Shown here in pieces: positions 45,870-55,116 of a stretch of 64,000 nucleotides of DNA. Where the stretch lies: the NCBI RefSeq assembly GCF_003732265.1, contig NZ_MOBK01000006.1, forward strand, positions 248,001-312,000, in the 5' to 3' direction. The stretch's first letter is position 1, and every line of letters starts with the position of its first letter. This DNA comes from Pseudomonas brassicacearum. Lineage in GTDB: Bacteria; Pseudomonadota; Gammaproteobacteria; Pseudomonadales; Pseudomonadaceae. The position numbers and the translations under genes are program-made. The notes beneath the pieces are model-generated. The model had not been told where the DNA came from and searched no databases. It was given only the letters and a program-made list of their open reading frames with translations.

Positions 45870-46571
45870 TCAACCACCCAGATACGCTTCACGCACTTTC
45901 GGGTCAGTCAGCAGGGCTTCCCCGGTGCCTTGCATCACCACCCGGCCGTTCTCGAGAACGTACGCGCGGTCTGCAATTTTCAGCGCCTGGTTGGCGTTCT
46001 GCTCGACCAGGAACACGGTCACGCCATCCTTGCGCAGTTGTTCGATGATGTCGAAGATCTGCTGGATGATGATCGGTGCCAGGCCCAACGAAGGTTCGTC
46101 GAGCAGCAGCAGCTTGGGTTTGCTCATCAGCGCACGGCCGATGGCGAGCATTTGCTGTTCGCCGCCGGACATGGTGCCGCCGCGCTGGGCGAAACGTTCT
46201 TTCAGGCGTGGGAAAAGTTCGAGAACCTTGTCCATCTGTTCCTGATAGTCGCCCTTGTCGGTGAAGAAGCCGCCCATGGCGAGGTTTTCTTCCACGGTCA
46301 GGCGGGAGAACACTCGACGACCTTCCGGGACCACCGCGATGCTCTTGCGCATGATCTGCGACGAGCTCTGGCCGACCAGTTCCTCACCCATGTAGCGGAT
46401 GCTGCCGCTGTGGGCCTGCGGCGAACCGCAAAGCGTCATCAGCAGGGTCGACTTGCCGGCACCGTTGGCGCCGATCAGGGTCACGATCTCGCCCTGACGG
46501 ACTTCCACGTTGACGCTGTGCAGGGCCTGGATCTTGCCGTAGAAGGTGGAAACGTTTTCGAATTGCAGCAT
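45870..46571 (-). CDS. livF: Branched-chain amino-acid ABC transporter ATPase LivF (BraG)
   Basis: The 233-residue ATPase has Walker A GANGAGKST, signature MSGGEQQM and Walker B LLLLDEPSLGLAP, and the EGRRVFSRLTVEENL segment typical of LivF. It forms the ATPase pair with LivG. Gene is directly adjacent to livG. Confidence 0.95.
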   Translation of the reverse strand: MLQFENVSTFYGKIQALHSVNVEVRQGEIVTLIGANGAGKSTLLMTLCGSPQAHSGSIRYMGEELVGQSSSQIMRKSIAVVPEGRRVFSRLTVEENLAMGGFFTDKGDYQEQMDKVLELFPRLKERFAQRGGTMSGGEQQMLAIGRALMSKPKLLLLDEPSLGLAPIIIQQIFDIIEQLRKDGVTVFLVEQNANQALKIADRAYVLENGRVVMQGTGEALLTDPKVREAYLGG

Positions 46572-47339
46572 TTACGCTTCCCCCAGGTAGGCTTTGATCA
46601 CTTCGGGATTGTCGCGGATCTGTTCCGGCGTGCCGTTGGCCAGGGGCGTGCCCTGGTTGATCACGACGATGTGGTCGGAAATGCTCATGACCAGTTTCAT
46701 GTCGTGTTCGATCAGCAGCACGGTCACGTTGTGCTCTTCACGTAGCACGCTGATCAGCGCCTTGAGGTCTTCGGTTTCCTTCGGGTTCAGGCCGGCAGCC
46801 GGTTCGTCGAGCATGAGGATCCGCGGGCGGGTCATCATGCAGCGAGCGATTTCCAGACGACGTTGCTGACCGTAAGCCAGGGTGCCGGCAGGACGGTTGG
46901 CGAAGGCCTTGAGGTTGACCTTCTCCAGCCAGTACTCGGCGAATTCCATGGCTTCGCGTTCGCTTTTGCGAAAGCCCGGGGTCTTGAACAGGCCGGCCAG
47001 GAAGTTGGTGTTCAGGTGACGGTGCTGGGCGATCAAGAGGTTCTCGACCGCGGTCATGTCCTTGAACAACCGCACGTTCTGGAAGGTGCGCACCACGCCT
47101 TTGAGGGCGATCTTGTGGCCCGGCAGGCCTTCGATCGGCTCGCCGTCCAGCAGGATGCTGCCGCCGCTCGGCTTGTAGAAACCGGTCAGGCAGTTGAACA
47201 CGGTGGTCTTGCCGGCGCCGTTGGGGCCGATCAATGCCACGACCTGTTTTTCCTTCACGGTCAGGGCGACGCCGTTGACCGCCAGCAAGCCGCCGAAGCG
47301 CATGCTCAGATTTTCGACTTTAAGGATCTCGCGGCTCAT
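46572..47339 (-). CDS. livG: Branched-chain amino-acid ABC transporter ATPase LivG (BraF)
   Basis: The 255-residue ATPase has Walker [10 protein letters not shown], the LivG segment [21 protein letters not shown], signature [12 protein letters not shown] and Walker [14 protein letters not shown]. Its ATG overlaps the livM stop by four bases. Confidence 0.95.
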   Translation of the reverse strand: MSREILKVENLSMRFGGLLAVNGVALTVKEKQVVALIGPNGAGKTTVFNCLTGFYKPSGGSILLDGEPIEGLPGHKIALKGVVRTFQNVRLFKDMTAVENLLIAQHRHLNTNFLAGLFKTPGFRKSEREAMEFAEYWLEKVNLKAFANRPAGTLAYGQQRRLEIARCMMTRPRILMLDEPAAGLNPKETEDLKALISVLREEHNVTVLLIEHDMKLVMSISDHIVVINQGTPLANGTPEQIRDNPEVIKAYLGEA

Positions 47340-48592
47340 TTGCGCAGCTCCATGTGAGGACGTTGCATGGGCAGCAGGCCTTGAGGACGCCAGATCATCA
47401 TCAGCACCATCAAGGCGCCGAACATCAACATGCGGTATTCACTGAACTCACGCATCATTTCCGGCAACAGGATCATCACCGTGGCCGCCAGTACGACGCC
47501 CAGTTGCGAGCCCATGCCGCCCAGCACCACGATGGCGAGGATGGTCGCCGACTCGATGAAGGTGAAGGACTCCGGTGTCACCAGGCCCTGACGCGCAGCG
47601 AAGAAGCTGCCGGCGAAACCGGCGAAGCACGCACCCAGGGTGAACGCTGAAAGCTTGATCGCCGTCGGGTTCAGCCCCAGCGCCCGGCAGGCGATTTCGT
47701 CTTCACGCAGCGCTTCCCAGGCACGGCCCAGAGGCATGCGCAGCAAACGGTTGATGACGAACAGGGCGAACAGCGACAACAACACCGCGATCAGGTAAAG
47801 GAAGATCACCTTGTTCACCGGGTTGTAGACCAGACCGAAGTACTCGTGGAAGGTCTGCATCCCCTCTGCGGCCGTTTTATCGAACGTCAGACCGAACAGC
47901 GTTGGCTTGGGAATGTTGCTGATGCCGTTCGGGCCGCCGGTGATGTCGGTCAGGTTGCGCAGGAACAGACGGATGATTTCACCGAAGCCCAGGGTCACGA
48001 TCGCCAGGTAGTCACCGCGCAAACGCAAGACCGGGAAGCCCAGCAGGAAGCCGAACGTGGCCGCCATCAGGCCGGCAATCGGCAGGCAGATCCAGAAGCT
48101 CAGGCCGTAGTAATGCGACAGCAGCGCATAACTGTAGGCGCCGACTGCATAGAAACCGACGTAGCCGAGGTCGAGCAGGCCCGCCAGGCCGACCACGATG
48201 TTCAGGCCCAGGCCCAACATCACGTAGATCAACACCAGGGTGGCAATGTCCACCGCGCCGCGCGAGCCGAAGAACGGCCACACCAGTGCCCCGATGATCA
48301 GCGCAATGATGATCCAGCGCTGGGTGGTCGGCAGGGTCAGGAAGTTACTGGCCTTGGCCGGCATCACCGGCATGTTCGGCGAGGATTTCCAGGCGGCGCT
48401 GATCGACTTGTCGAACAACACCCGCAGGAACATCAGCACCGAGCACACGGCGATGATGAGCAGGGTGGTGTTGCTGGTGCCATGAACTTCGAGGTTGATG
48501 CCGACGATGGTCAGTTTCAAACCCAGTACCGGGTAGGCGACTGCCCACACCAGCAAAGCGCTGAACAGCGCTTGTCTAAGATTCCTAGTCAT
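47336..48592 (-). CDS. livM: Branched-chain amino-acid ABC transporter permease LivM (BraE)
   Basis: The 418-residue permease has about ten membrane segments. The N-terminal 90 residues form the extra LivM region. Core motifs are [20 protein letters not shown] and [23 protein letters not shown]. Translationally coupled to livH and livG. Confidence 0.94.
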   Translation of the reverse strand: MTRNLRQALFSALLVWAVAYPVLGLKLTIVGINLEVHGTSNTTLLIIAVCSVLMFLRVLFDKSISAAWKSSPNMPVMPAKASNFLTLPTTQRWIIIALIIGALVWPFFGSRGAVDIATLVLIYVMLGLGLNIVVGLAGLLDLGYVGFYAVGAYSYALLSHYYGLSFWICLPIAGLMAATFGFLLGFPVLRLRGDYLAIVTLGFGEIIRLFLRNLTDITGGPNGISNIPKPTLFGLTFDKTAAEGMQTFHEYFGLVYNPVNKVIFLYLIAVLLSLFALFVINRLLRMPLGRAWEALREDEIACRALGLNPTAIKLSAFTLGACFAGFAGSFFAARQGLVTPESFTFIESATILAIVVLGGMGSQLGVVLAATVMILLPEMMREFSEYRMLMFGALMVLMMIWRPQGLLPMQRPHMELRK

Positions 48593-49512
48593 ACTTTTTC
48601 AACCTCCGGACGGCCCAACAGGCCGGTTGGCCGGAACAACAACACCAGAACCAATAGACCGAAAGCCACGACGTCCTTGTATTGGTCGCCGAAGATATCG
48701 GCACCAAAGGCTTCCGCTACCCCCAGCACAATCCCGCCGAGCATGGCGCCGGGAATGCTGCCGATACCGCCCAATACCGCTGCGGTGAAGGCCTTGAGGC
48801 CGACGAGGAAACCGGCGTTCGGGTTGATCACGCCATATTGCATGCTCAGCAGTACGGCCGCGATGGCCGCCAGTGCAGCACCGATGACGAAGGTCAGGGC
48901 GATGATGTTGTTGGTGTTGATACCCAGCAGGTTGGCCATCTTGATGTCTTCGGCACAGGCACGGCAGGCGCGACCCAGGCGAGAGCGGGAGATGAACAGC
49001 GTCAGGCCGAGCATGGCGACGAAGGTCACCACGAACACCACGATTTGCATGTAGGAAATCAGCACTTCATGTGCGCCACCTGGCCCGATGGTGAAGTTAC
49101 CAGGGATCAGGTTGGGGATGGATTTGTCCTTGGAGTCTTGCGCCAGCAGAACCGTGTTCTGCAGGAAGATCGACATGCCGATGGCGGAAATCAGCGGAAT
49201 CAGACGGTTGCTGCCGCGCAAGGGGCGGTAGGCGATCCGTTCGATGCTGTAGCCGTAGGCACTGGTCACGACGATGGTCGCGAGGAAAGCGGCGGTCATC
49301 AACAGCGGAACGCTGTCGAGTCCCATCATGGACAGGCCCGCGATGGCGATGAACGCCACGTAGGAACCAATCATGTACACCTCGCCGTGGGCGAAGTTGA
49401 TCATTCCAATGATGCCGTAAACCATCGTATAGCCGATGGCGATCAGGGCATACGTGCTGCCAATGGTCAGGCCATTAACCAGCTGTTGGAAAAAGTGATA
49501 GATGTCAGGCAT
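48589..49512 (-). CDS. livH: Branched-chain amino-acid ABC transporter permease LivH (BraD)
   Basis: The 307-residue permease has the LivH start ([23 protein letters not shown]), [16 protein letters not shown] and the cytoplasmic loop [14 protein letters not shown] strong AGGAG precedes the ATG. A terminator hairpin lies between it and livK. Confidence 0.95.
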   Translation of the reverse strand: MPDIYHFFQQLVNGLTIGSTYALIAIGYTMVYGIIGMINFAHGEVYMIGSYVAFIAIAGLSMMGLDSVPLLMTAAFLATIVVTSAYGYSIERIAYRPLRGSNRLIPLISAIGMSIFLQNTVLLAQDSKDKSIPNLIPGNFTIGPGGAHEVLISYMQIVVFVVTFVAMLGLTLFISRSRLGRACRACAEDIKMANLLGINTNNIIALTFVIGAALAAIAAVLLSMQYGVINPNAGFLVGLKAFTAAVLGGIGSIPGAMLGGIVLGVAEAFGADIFGDQYKDVVAFGLLVLVLLFRPTGLLGRPEVEKV

Positions 49513-49691
49513 TACAGCGCTCCTAAAAACCTGATACGCATTTCACTGGTGGAGTCATTTTCCCGCTCGAGCCCCGTGGATCTGCATCCACTTCGAACGC
49601 GAGGTTTGCCAGCGAACCGCTGATGACGGTTTTGAGATTTTCAGGTGGGGAGACTGGCGGATCACGCCAGCGCGGCCCAAAACGTTCGTAA

Positions 49692-49723
49692 AACAAAGCC
49701 CACGGCACGCCGTGGGCTTTGTT
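49692..49723 (-). terminator. Intra-operon terminator livK / livH
   Basis: AACAAAGCCCACGGC and its exact inverse (15 bp) with a minimal loop, followed by TTTTAC on the reverse strand, 22 bases beyond the livK stop. Some read-through must reach livHMGF, 180 bases further on. Confidence 0.8.
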
Positions 49724-49744
49724 GGCAGTCAGTCAGGCAAGGCC

Positions 49745-50872
49745 TTACTGAGGCGAAGCTTCAGTTTTTGGTTTGCCGAAGTGCCACTCGTAAACCACAA
49801 ATTTGAAGTCTTTCAAGTCGCCCTTGGCATCGAACTGCAGATCGCCAGTCGGGGTCTTGAAGGTGCCAGCGTGGATGGCAGCAGCCACTTTGGCAGTGTC
49901 TTCGCTCTTGGCGGCTTCGATACCACCGGCAATCACTTCAACAGCCGAGTAGGCCGGGAACACGAACGGACCGCTCGGGTCTTCTTTCTTCGCCTTGAAC
50001 GCGTCAGCCAGGGCAACGTTGGCCGGATCCTGGTCGAAGGATTTCGGCAGGGTTACCAGCAGACCTTCGGAAGCGTCTTTGGCGATCTGCGAAATGGAGT
50101 CGTTACCCACGCCTTCCGGACCCATGAACTTGGCTTTCAGGCCTTTTTCCTGGGATTGACGCAGGATCAGACCCAGCTCCGGGTGGTAGCCGCCGTAGTA
50201 GACGAAGTCGACGTTGGCTTGCTTGAGCTTGGCGATGATCGAGGAGAAGTCCTTGTCGCCGGCGTTGATGCCTTCGAACACGGCAACTTTCACGCCTTTG
50301 CCTTCCAGGGTTTTCTTCACGGCGGTGGCGATGCCTTCACCGTATTGCTGTTTGTCGTGCAGAACAGCAACGATTTTCGGTTTTACGTGATCGGCAATGT
50401 AGTTACCGGCGGCAGGGCCCTGGGCGCTGTCCAGACCGATGGTACGGAATACCATTTTGTAACCACGAGCGGTGATGTCCGGGCTGGTGGCAGCCGGGGT
50501 GATCATGATCACGCCTTCGTCTTCGTAGATGTCCGAAGCCGGTTGAGTGGAGCTGGAGCACAGGTGACCGACCACGAACTTGACGCCGTCGTTGACGACT
50601 TTGTTCGCGACCGCTACCGCTTGTTTTGGATCACAGGCGTCATCGTATTCAACGGCTTCGAGTTTCTTGCCGTCTACGCCGCCTTTGGCGTTGATCTGTT
50701 CGATGGCCATTTTGGCGCCACTGAACTGCATGTCGCCGTATTGGGCTACAGGACCGGTCTTAGGGCCGGCAATGCCGATCTTGATGGTGTCAGCTGCGAA
50801 CGAATGGCTGGCAACCCCGGCCAGAACCATAGCGGCAAACAGTTTGGAAATCTGCTTAGTAGCCTTAGTCAT
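49745..50872 (-). CDS. livK: Periplasmic branched-chain amino-acid binding protein LivK (BraC)
   Basis: The 375-residue protein has a signal peptide (SHSFA-ADT) and the Leu/Ile/Val-binding fold: TIKIGIAGPKTGPVAQYG, AIEQINAKGGVDGKK, DDACDPKQAVAVANKVV, VVGHLCSSSTQPASDIYE. It delivers Leu, Ile, Val and perhaps Ala to LivHM. First gene of the operon. Confidence 0.96.
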   Translation of the reverse strand: MTKATKQISKLFAAMVLAGVASHSFAADTIKIGIAGPKTGPVAQYGDMQFSGAKMAIEQINAKGGVDGKKLEAVEYDDACDPKQAVAVANKVVNDGVKFVVGHLCSSSTQPASDIYEDEGVIMITPAATSPDITARGYKMVFRTIGLDSAQGPAAGNYIADHVKPKIVAVLHDKQQYGEGIATAVKKTLEGKGVKVAVFEGINAGDKDFSSIIAKLKQANVDFVYYGGYHPELGLILRQSQEKGLKAKFMGPEGVGNDSISQIAKDASEGLLVTLPKSFDQDPANVALADAFKAKKEDPSGPFVFPAYSAVEVIAGGIEAAKSEDTAKVAAAIHAGTFKTPTGDLQFDAKGDLKDFKFVVYEWHFGKPKTEASPQ

Positions 50873-51222
50873 AGTGCTCCACTCTTACTGTTGTAGTTTT
50901 TATAGTCCTGGCGCCGTAGCAGCAGAACCGGGTCAGATATCTTCGATATCCTCCGGAAAATGCCCCCGGCAACTGTACCGGTACAGTGTAGAGCGCCAAT
51001 TGTTAGCCTGGGAAGCTGGCGCCAGGGGGCAAATCCAGAGGGTGTCGCTTTTTTGAAAGAAAAAGACAGAATCGCGGCGGGATGTTAGCTGGCTAATTGC
51101 TTGATTCAGCGGCATTCCTTGGCTTTCCTGCTCTTTCCAGTCGGTGACTCGATTGCAACCGGGTTTTTCTGGCGGACCACCGACGTTATCATTCGCGTCG
51201 ATTTCTTTTCCGGACAGGACCC
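50873..51222. other. Divergent promoter region livK / DUF2288
   Basis: 350 bases without a gene. It contains the livK promoter and leader and, toward 51200, the start region of the DUF2288 gene. A short palindrome GATATCTTCGATATC lies at about 50936-50950. No recognisable Lrp or other operator. Confidence 0.5.
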
Positions 51223-51528
51223 ATGACTCAAGAACCTAGCACCCTCTATGCCAAGCTGCTTGGTGAAACCGCATCTATTACCTGGAAAGAGTTGGAGCCG
51301 TTCTTCGCCAGGGGTGCCCTATTGTGGGTCGACCCGAGTCTGGATTTGATCGCTGCCGCCGAGGCCGTGGCCACGGACGAAGGCGAGAAAGTGGCTGCCT
51401 GGCTGGCCGCCGACCAGGTCGCCAAGCTGTCTGAAACGCGGGCGCTGGATCTTTTTGAACGCGACCCGGAGCTGTGGGCGGTAGTGGTTTCGCCGTGGAT
51501 TCTGATCCAGGAAAGGGCGACGAGCTGA
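51223..51528 (+). CDS. DUF2288 family protein
   Basis: The 101-residue protein (TLYAKLLGETASITWKELEP, GALLWVDPSLDLIAAAEAVA) fits DUF2288, a small cytoplasmic family common in Pseudomonas and cyanobacteria with no known function. AGGA precedes the ATG. Confidence 0.85.
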   Translation: MTQEPSTLYAKLLGETASITWKELEPFFARGALLWVDPSLDLIAAAEAVATDEGEKVAAWLAADQVAKLSETRALDLFERDPELWAVVVSPWILIQERATS

Positions 51529-51726
51529 ATCGCTGCACATTATTGGTGCGTCATGCGCGCGAGCAAAAGTGTGTAGGTGAGTAGCGTGATGGCACGTTGC
51601 CGTAGAGAAAGGCCACAAGCATGGCCAGCATCACGGTGACGTAAACGTAACGGGAACAGTTTGTCGGGCAGCCTGAGGGCTGCTTAATTGTTTCTGGATG
51701 TTTGATTTGTGTTGAATCTGATGCCG

Positions 51727-51814
51727 CCTTCGCGGGCAAGCCCGCTCCCACATTCGACCGCATTCCTTCAGGAGGAACGCGGTTAAATGTGGGGGCGGGC
51801 TTGCTCGCGAATGG
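51727..51814. repeat. REP pair (BIME)
   Basis: CGGGCAAGCCCGCTCCCACA and TGTGGGGGCGGGCTTGCTCG flank a centre with CTTCAGGAGGAACG. It directly precedes the 3' end of the tubulin-like gene. The preceding stretch 51529-51726 has no convincing gene. Confidence 0.85.
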
Positions 51815-51831
51815 GGCGACGCGGTATCGGA

Positions 51832-54033
51832 TCAGACAGTAAACGTCTTGCCAGTATGGTTATTCAGCGAAATAACCTTGGTCTTGCCAATGCGGTGACG
51901 GTAGATCTCACGCAGGTACTTGACCGCTTTCTTCACGCAATCACGCGACAGGCGAATGTCGTTGATCGAGACAAACTTGTCCTTGTCGTTGATCAGCTCG
52001 CGGTACTTCTTCTCGTACATCGGTTTGATCGCGTACCAGTTGGTATCGAGGATCTTCGCCGGGTTCTCGAATTCGTTGAGCAATTCGTCGATCCGGTCTT
52101 CGTCGAATTCTTCATTAATGATGAAGTCGAGGATCGAGTTGTCCAGCGTCTCGTCGAAGCGGTACGGGTTCTTCGCGAAGCAGCGCTTGATGAACGCGAC
52201 GATCAGCGTCAGGAAGTCATCCGACAGGCACGGGCTCTTGGCGATCAGGGTGGTCAGCGACAAGTTGGCCGAGGCGCCGATCACCAGTGCGTAACGCTTG
52301 AGCGTGGTGTTCGGGAACAGGCTGTTGAGGTGGGTCTTCAACCGGTTCAGGTCCATGTAGGACAGCTTGTAGTCTTTTGGCAACGAAACGATCGACACCA
52401 CCGACGAGCAGTTCTTGAAGAAATGCAGGTCGTGCAACGCGGCCGCGTCGTAACCGGAATTCTTGTACTGCTCCAGCGAGGCGCGATAGCGCTTGGACTC
52501 GATCGGCAACAGGCTGATGCCTTCGATTGCCTGGGTCACTTTGTTGAAGTGCGGCAGGTCGATGGAGCGGAAGAACAAATCATCGATGTTCAGGCGCTGC
52601 GGCTCTTTCTCGAACACCTTGAACTTGTCGCTGCTTGGCGGCGGGGTTTCCGGTACCACGGACTCGGCGTAGGCAATCGCCACCGGGCCGGCCAGGCTCA
52701 TGAACAGGTCGTTGGCATCGAGGCGAATGGTTTCGCCGATGTCGATGCCGGCGCGACGGAAATAGTTCTGGTCGTAGTCAGTCGTGACCGCCTGGGCCGT
52801 CAGAATGTTGAAGATCTGTTGCGAGATGTACTGGTTGGCGTGTTTTTCCATCGCATTGACGTCAATGTTCTGGATGTTGCCGTCATCGCTTTCTTCGGCG
52901 TAACGCATGATGTCGTTGGAGATCAGCATCATCGCGTTCCATGGGCGGATACGGCCCATGACGCTGGCTTCGCTGCTGTCTTCGTTGGCGAAGTTGTAGG
53001 AGAAGTCCCACTCTTCCGACAGGTATTTGCACAGCAGGCGACCGGCGTTGATGTGCAGCGCCTCGGACATTTCACTGCGGTGATCGGAAATATTCGGCAG
53101 CACGCAAATGCCGCTGGTGAAGATCGGCTCGAAGACGAAGGAATGACCGCTCTTGCCGTCGTGCTCGTCCATCGGCTTGGTGTCGAACGTCTTGTTCATG
53201 TACGAGTGCTGCTGGGCCAGGCCGAATTCCGAGGCCATGCCCGAACCGGTACCGCCGCCGGCACTGAAGATCGAGAAATACAGGCGCGACTGGTTGGCCT
53301 TGATCCCGCAACTGTCGATCAAATACGAGTGAATCATCTTCCAGTCAGGGCTGGAGAAACGCTGGGTGTCCTTGTTCAGGATGATCTTGGCCAGGTACTG
53401 ACCGAGGATCGGCGCGTTACCGGCGCCACCGGCGTGGACTTCCGACAAGTCCATGATTTTCATTTTGCTGTAGTCGCGCAGGAAGCCGCTTTTTTCGCCC
53501 TTGCGCGAGAAACGGATGCGACCGGCAATGTCTTTGTCGAGGTCGCCGAGCATGACCAGCGGTTCCACCAGGAACACCGGTTTGGCACCCTTGTTGGTGC
53601 CCAGGCGCAGGTTGTTGCGAATCCATTGGGCCGGGCTGTAGCCCTTTTCCGCAAAGCGTTTGTCCGGCGACAGACGGTCTTCGTTGTTGAATTCGTTGAG
53701 GTAGAACTTGCGGGCGTTGTACACCAGCTCCGCGACGTCCAGGGCAATGTTCGAGCCGCAACGACCGAGACCGATCAGGCACACCGACGGGAATTCCTGG
53801 TCGTTGTGTTGTTCGCTGGCGCCTTCCAGATGGGGCGGGCGCGGGAACACCATGTCGCGCAGGCCGTCGAGGTTATCGAGGATGCGGTCGGTATTGGTTT
53901 CAGTGAAATACAGGTATTGCTGAGTGGCCAGCGGGCGCGTCGGGGTCAATGGCTTCGACGATGAGGGGCTGTTCGCCGCGGGGCTCAGAGTCAGATCGGA
54001 GACCGTAGTGGCCGGGTTATTTTTAGAAGTCAT
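51832..54033 (-). CDS. Tubulin/FtsZ-superfamily protein of unknown function
   Basis: The 733-residue protein has the tubulin/FtsZ nucleotide signature GGGTGSG (259-265, in FSAGGGTGSGMASE), an N-terminal glycine motif CLIGLGRCGSNIALD (85-99) and a third glycine loop HAGGAGNAPILGQYLA near 200, in the order of FtsZ. The first 40 residues are Ser/Pro/Thr-rich and probably flexible. The C-terminal 300 residues match no domain I know. It best fits the Tubulin_2-like group. It is a single gene; the upstream divergent gene is a dehydrogenase. Nothing phage-like surrounds it. Confidence 0.8.
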   Translation of the reverse strand: MTSKNNPATTVSDLTLSPAANSPSSSKPLTPTRPLATQQYLYFTETNTDRILDNLDGLRDMVFPRPPHLEGASEQHNDQEFPSVCLIGLGRCGSNIALDVAELVYNARKFYLNEFNNEDRLSPDKRFAEKGYSPAQWIRNNLRLGTNKGAKPVFLVEPLVMLGDLDKDIAGRIRFSRKGEKSGFLRDYSKMKIMDLSEVHAGGAGNAPILGQYLAKIILNKDTQRFSSPDWKMIHSYLIDSCGIKANQSRLYFSIFSAGGGTGSGMASEFGLAQQHSYMNKTFDTKPMDEHDGKSGHSFVFEPIFTSGICVLPNISDHRSEMSEALHINAGRLLCKYLSEEWDFSYNFANEDSSEASVMGRIRPWNAMMLISNDIMRYAEESDDGNIQNIDVNAMEKHANQYISQQIFNILTAQAVTTDYDQNYFRRAGIDIGETIRLDANDLFMSLAGPVAIAYAESVVPETPPPSSDKFKVFEKEPQRLNIDDLFFRSIDLPHFNKVTQAIEGISLLPIESKRYRASLEQYKNSGYDAAALHDLHFFKNCSSVVSIVSLPKDYKLSYMDLNRLKTHLNSLFPNTTLKRYALVIGASANLSLTTLIAKSPCLSDDFLTLIVAFIKRCFAKNPYRFDETLDNSILDFIINEEFDEDRIDELLNEFENPAKILDTNWYAIKPMYEKKYRELINDKDKFVSINDIRLSRDCVKKAVKYLREIYRHRIGKTKVISLNNHTGKTFTV

Positions 54034-54228
54034 TGGGCGCCATCTACCTGGACTGGTGGCTGAGCGACAACTGTCGTCAAACCTTCACGGAATGGGATCT
54101 CGCGTCTTTTTTTTGCGCGTATTTGGCCAAAGTCTCAGGGACTCGCCTGAGCAGCAGTGGGTGGAATCCTTTCCTTAGTCATGATGGATCGGCCAATATT
54201 CGGCGATCTTTAATCAAAAGGAGGCTAA

Positions 54229-55116
54229 ATGATGTCAACGCTACCTTCGTTGGGGTTCGCCGGAATTGGTCTGATGGGCCTGCCCATGTGCCGGCGCCTG
54301 CTGGCCGCGGGCTATCCGTTGACCGTGTGGAACCGCAATCCGGCCAAGTGCGCGCCGCTGGTCGAGGCCGGTGCCCGACAAGTGGCAACTCCCGCTGAAC
54401 TGTGCCGGCACGCTGACATCGTCTTGCTGTGTCTGGCGGACACCTCGGTGGTGCGTGAGGTGGTGTTTGGCCCGGCCGGGTTGGCCTCAGGGGCGAAAAG
54501 CGCTCAGTTGCTGGTGGACTTTTCCAGCCTGGAACCCAGTGCTACACGCGAAATGGCCAAACAACTGCTCGACAGCACCGGGATGAGTTGGCTGGATGCA
54601 CCGGTGTCCGGCGGCGTGGTCGGCGCCGAAGCCGGCAGCCTGGCGATCATGGTGGGCGGCGAAGCGGGAGATTTGCAGCGAGTGCGTTCGGTATTGCTGA
54701 CCCTGGGGCAGCGTGTCACCCACATGGGCGGCGTTGGGGCCGGGCAGGTGACCAAGGCGTGCAATCAGATGATCGTGGCGTGCAATGCGCTGGTCATTGC
54801 CGAAGTGGTGGCGCTGGCCGAGTCTTCCGGCGTTGACGCCGGTTTGATCGCCGAGGCGTTGGCCGGTGGTTTTGCCGATTCAAAACCGTTGCAGATCCTC
54901 GCCCCGCAAATGGCCGAGAGCCGGTTCGAACCGGTGAAATGGCATGTGCGCACGCTGCTCAAGGACCTCGACACCGCCGTGAAATTTTCCCGCGAACAGG
55001 GTTCGGCGACGCCACTCAGCGGATTGGCTGCGCAACTGATGCGACTGCATGGGAGCCAGGGATTCCTGGAAAAAGATCCATCGACGTTAGTGCAGATGTA
55101 CCGCGAGCCAGGCTAA
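54229..55116 (+). CDS. Beta-hydroxyacid dehydrogenase (3-hydroxyisobutyrate DH family)
   Basis: The 295-residue protein has the NAD(P) motif GFAGIGLMGLPMCRRLLAAG, the substrate loop LDAPVSGGVVGAEAGSLAIMVGG and the catalytic lysine in GQVTKACNQMIV. Substrates in the family include 3-hydroxyisobutyrate, tartronate semialdehyde and glyoxylate; this one cannot be told. A very strong AAAAGGAGG precedes the ATG. Its last 101 bases overlap the 3' end of the reverse-strand GGDEF-EAL gene. Confidence 0.9.
   Translation: MMSTLPSLGFAGIGLMGLPMCRRLLAAGYPLTVWNRNPAKCAPLVEAGARQVATPAELCRHADIVLLCLADTSVVREVVFGPAGLASGAKSAQLLVDFSSLEPSATREMAKQLLDSTGMSWLDAPVSGGVVGAEAGSLAIMVGGEAGDLQRVRSVLLTLGQRVTHMGGVGAGQVTKACNQMIVACNALVIAEVVALAESSGVDAGLIAEALAGGFADSKPLQILAPQMAESRFEPVKWHVRTLLKDLDTAVKFSREQGSATPLSGLAAQLMRLHGSQGFLEKDPSTLVQMYREPG

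Noticed and set aside
51551..51763. Small reverse-strand frame with a hydrophobic stretch (VTVMLAMLVAFLYG)
   Set aside because: It begins inside a REP element and lacks a ribosome site; no family pattern. A shorter peptide within it cannot be excluded.
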